Part shown: in pieces, positions 63,178 through 64,000 of the stretch
Numbering within the stretch: position 1 is the first letter of the stretch
Layout of the letters: each line of letters opens with the position of its first letter
Origin: Lacinutrix sp. 5H-3-7-4
GTDB taxonomy: Bacteria > Bacteroidota > Bacteroidia > Flavobacteriales > Flavobacteriaceae
Assembly (NCBI RefSeq): GCF_000211855.2
Contig: NC_015638.1
Location: 62,001-126,000 of the forward strand
DNA length: 64,000 nucleotides
Direction: 5' to 3'
The notes under the pieces: model-generated
The model's input: the letters and a program-made list of their open reading frames with translations, nothing else
Told to the model about the DNA's origin: nothing
Databases searched by the model: none
Position numbers and translations under genes: made by a program

Positions 63178-63835
63178 TATCGTAATGGTTTAGCATAAAC
63201 GCAGCATAATCAAAATCGTCTTGTGTATCGATATCAACTTTTGCAAAAGGATGATCAATCACTAAAGGATAGGCATCCTTAGTTATAATTTCATCATTTA
63301 AAATACAGCTAGCCTTGGTGATGTATAGTAAACCGTTTTCATAATACAAAGGTTCTAAATCTTGACTGCGCTGTCCTGGTTTATAATTATAGGGTTTAAA
63401 CTGCTCGTTTTTTATAGTCCCAAATTTAAGATGATTTTGAGACACTGTAAACAAACTGCTTGCTTTTACTTGATTAAAAATAGTAAATGCTTCTTGTAAT
63501 AATTGTTTTGGTCGTAACGGATTAGTGGCTTGCAACAGTACCACAGCATCTACTTTAGTATTTATAGTACCTAAAACATGTTTTAATGCGCTTACTGTAG
63601 GCTCAAAATCTCCAGCTAAATGTTCTGGTCTTTCTATTACCTCAGCGCCATGCGCTAATGCTATTGCCTTAGTAGACTCACAATCTGTAGACACATAAAC
63701 AGCGTCTATAAAATCAAACTGTTTAGCATAATTAATACTGTGCACCAATAATGGTATACCTCCCAAAAGTTTTATGTTTTTTTTAGGTAGGCGTTTGGAG
63801 TGGCCTCGTGCTGGTATAATGGCGATGGTTTTGAT
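63170..63835 (-). CDS. neuA: CMP-nonulosonic acid cytidylyltransferase (NeuA-type), probable ATC start
   Basis: Activates the nonulosonic acid with CTP for transfer. About 221 residues. The nucleotide-binding start reads [20 protein letters not shown], followed by [18 protein letters not shown], then [20 protein letters not shown] and [11 protein letters not shown]-like C-terminus ([12 protein letters not shown]). A TTG start at 63766 would remove the whole RG..KRLP motif, which is essential in this family. In frame, the only codons between the upstream TAA (63841-63839) and the motif are CCT then ATC (63835-63833), so ATC is the likely start. Read-through of the TAA is the other option. Confidence 0.85.
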   Translation of the reverse strand: MKTIAIIPARGHSKRLPKKNIKLLGGIPLLVHSINYAKQFDFIDAVYVSTDCESTKAIALAHGAEVIERPEHLAGDFEPTVSALKHVLGTINTKVDAVVLLQATNPLRPKQLLQEAFTIFNQVKASSLFTVSQNHLKFGTIKNEQFKPYNYKPGQRSQDLEPLYYENGLLYITKASCILNDEIITKDAYPLVIDHPFAKVDIDTQDDFDYAAFMLNHYDNE

Positions 63836-63838
63836 AGG

Positions 63839-64000
63839 TTATGCTATTTTTAATTTACGTTTAATTTTTTTAAAAAACTTATTGGTTTTTTGTTCTAAGG
63901 CAAAAAATGGTGCTTTATACAAAATATAATCTTGTTTGTTTAATGCACTATCTATTGCCTCCTTATTTTCGTTTAGTATAAAATCTATTCTGTTTGTGTG
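63839..64000 (-). CDS. C-terminal fragment of an unknown protein (cut by window edge)
   Basis: Last 53 residues of a gene entering from the right: RIDFILNENKEAIDSALNKQ, then DYILYKAPFFALEQ, and a basic tail ending KRKLKIA. It is in the same frame as neuA and ends 3 bases before the neuA ATC codon. The basic tail suggests membrane or nucleic-acid contact, but no family can be named. Codon use and spacing fit the operon. Confidence 0.55.
   Translation of the reverse strand, partial: HTNRIDFILNENKEAIDSALNKQDYILYKAPFFALEQKTNKFFKKIKRKLKIA

Noticed and set aside
63170-63766. Short neuA starting at TTG 63766
   Set aside because: It would remove the conserved CTP-binding N-terminal motif encoded in frame just upstream.
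1-64000. tRNA, rRNA, insertion sequences, prophage or integrase
   Set aside because: No cloverleaf-like segment, transposase, integrase or terminal repeats were found on reading the gaps and genes. A tRNAscan-type search could confirm.

Overview
The window is chromosomal DNA from a marine-type Bacteroidota, most likely family Flavobacteriaceae. It is AT-rich and lacks strong Shine-Dalgarno sites. Promoters fit the Bacteroidota pattern (TTG, about 20 bases, TAnnTTTG). Lineage markers include a type IX secretion sorting domain, a PorV/PorQ-like barrel, many SCSSDD-type lipoproteins, an imelysin/DUF4856/HTTM/TonB-receptor cluster, a mitochondrial-type aconitase beside AcnB, and a cyclophilin-FKBP fusion. 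I see no rRNA, tRNA, insertion sequence, prophage or CRISPR array.

Layout. 1-2.95 kb: cut end of a TlpA-like thioredoxin gene, a duplicated-domain lipoprotein, a Crp/Fnr regulator and a secreted C1q-like protein. 3-8.2 kb: two aconitases, each with its own terminator. 8.5-13.9 kb: a periplasmic-folding operon (PpiC-type isomerase, SurA-like lipoprotein, SurA-like isomerase, MoxR ATPase, small membrane protein). 14.1-21.6 kb: SRPBCC protein, the TIGR03915/TIGR03916 radical-SAM pair, a HExxH metalloprotease, a GH3 protein and guaB. 21.7-28.4 kb: a probable iron-acquisition cluster. 28.5-35.9 kb: HMG-CoA lyase, LysE exporter, T9SS spondin protein, pyrD, pepT, a TPR lipoprotein and the dual immunophilin. 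35.9-43.1 kb: recQ diverging from kdsD-tatC-CMD-lptB, then TerC and pssA. 43.3-45.6 kb: a PorV/PorQ-like protein with a DUF4105 (Lnb-type) protein. 45.6-45.84 kb: a 28-unit tandem repeat. 45.84-64 kb: one long minus-strand surface-polysaccharide operon running off the right edge.

The polysaccharide operon has nonulosonic-acid (sialic or legionaminic type) synthesis and activation genes (neuA, neuB, neuC), at least seven glycosyltransferases, an MBOAT/SGNH O-acylation pair, an O-antigen ligase/polymerase-like protein and a terminal polyprenyl-phosphate sugar transferase. No flippase is in the window, so the locus must continue to the right or use one elsewhere.

The most unusual signal is at gene junctions. 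Two genes (the lipoprotein at 11107-11955 and neuA) have no ATG, GTG or TTG that keeps their essential N-terminus. Each instead has ATT or ATC followed by Lys codons, 1-3 bases after the upstream stop. neuC has the same ATT arrangement with a competing TTG. This suggests stop-coupled non-AUG initiation. The 28-unit CTCAC repeat abutting the last glycan gene, and the iron cluster with hairpins at two junctions and an imelysin-like protein lacking the GxHxxE motif, are the next most interesting items.
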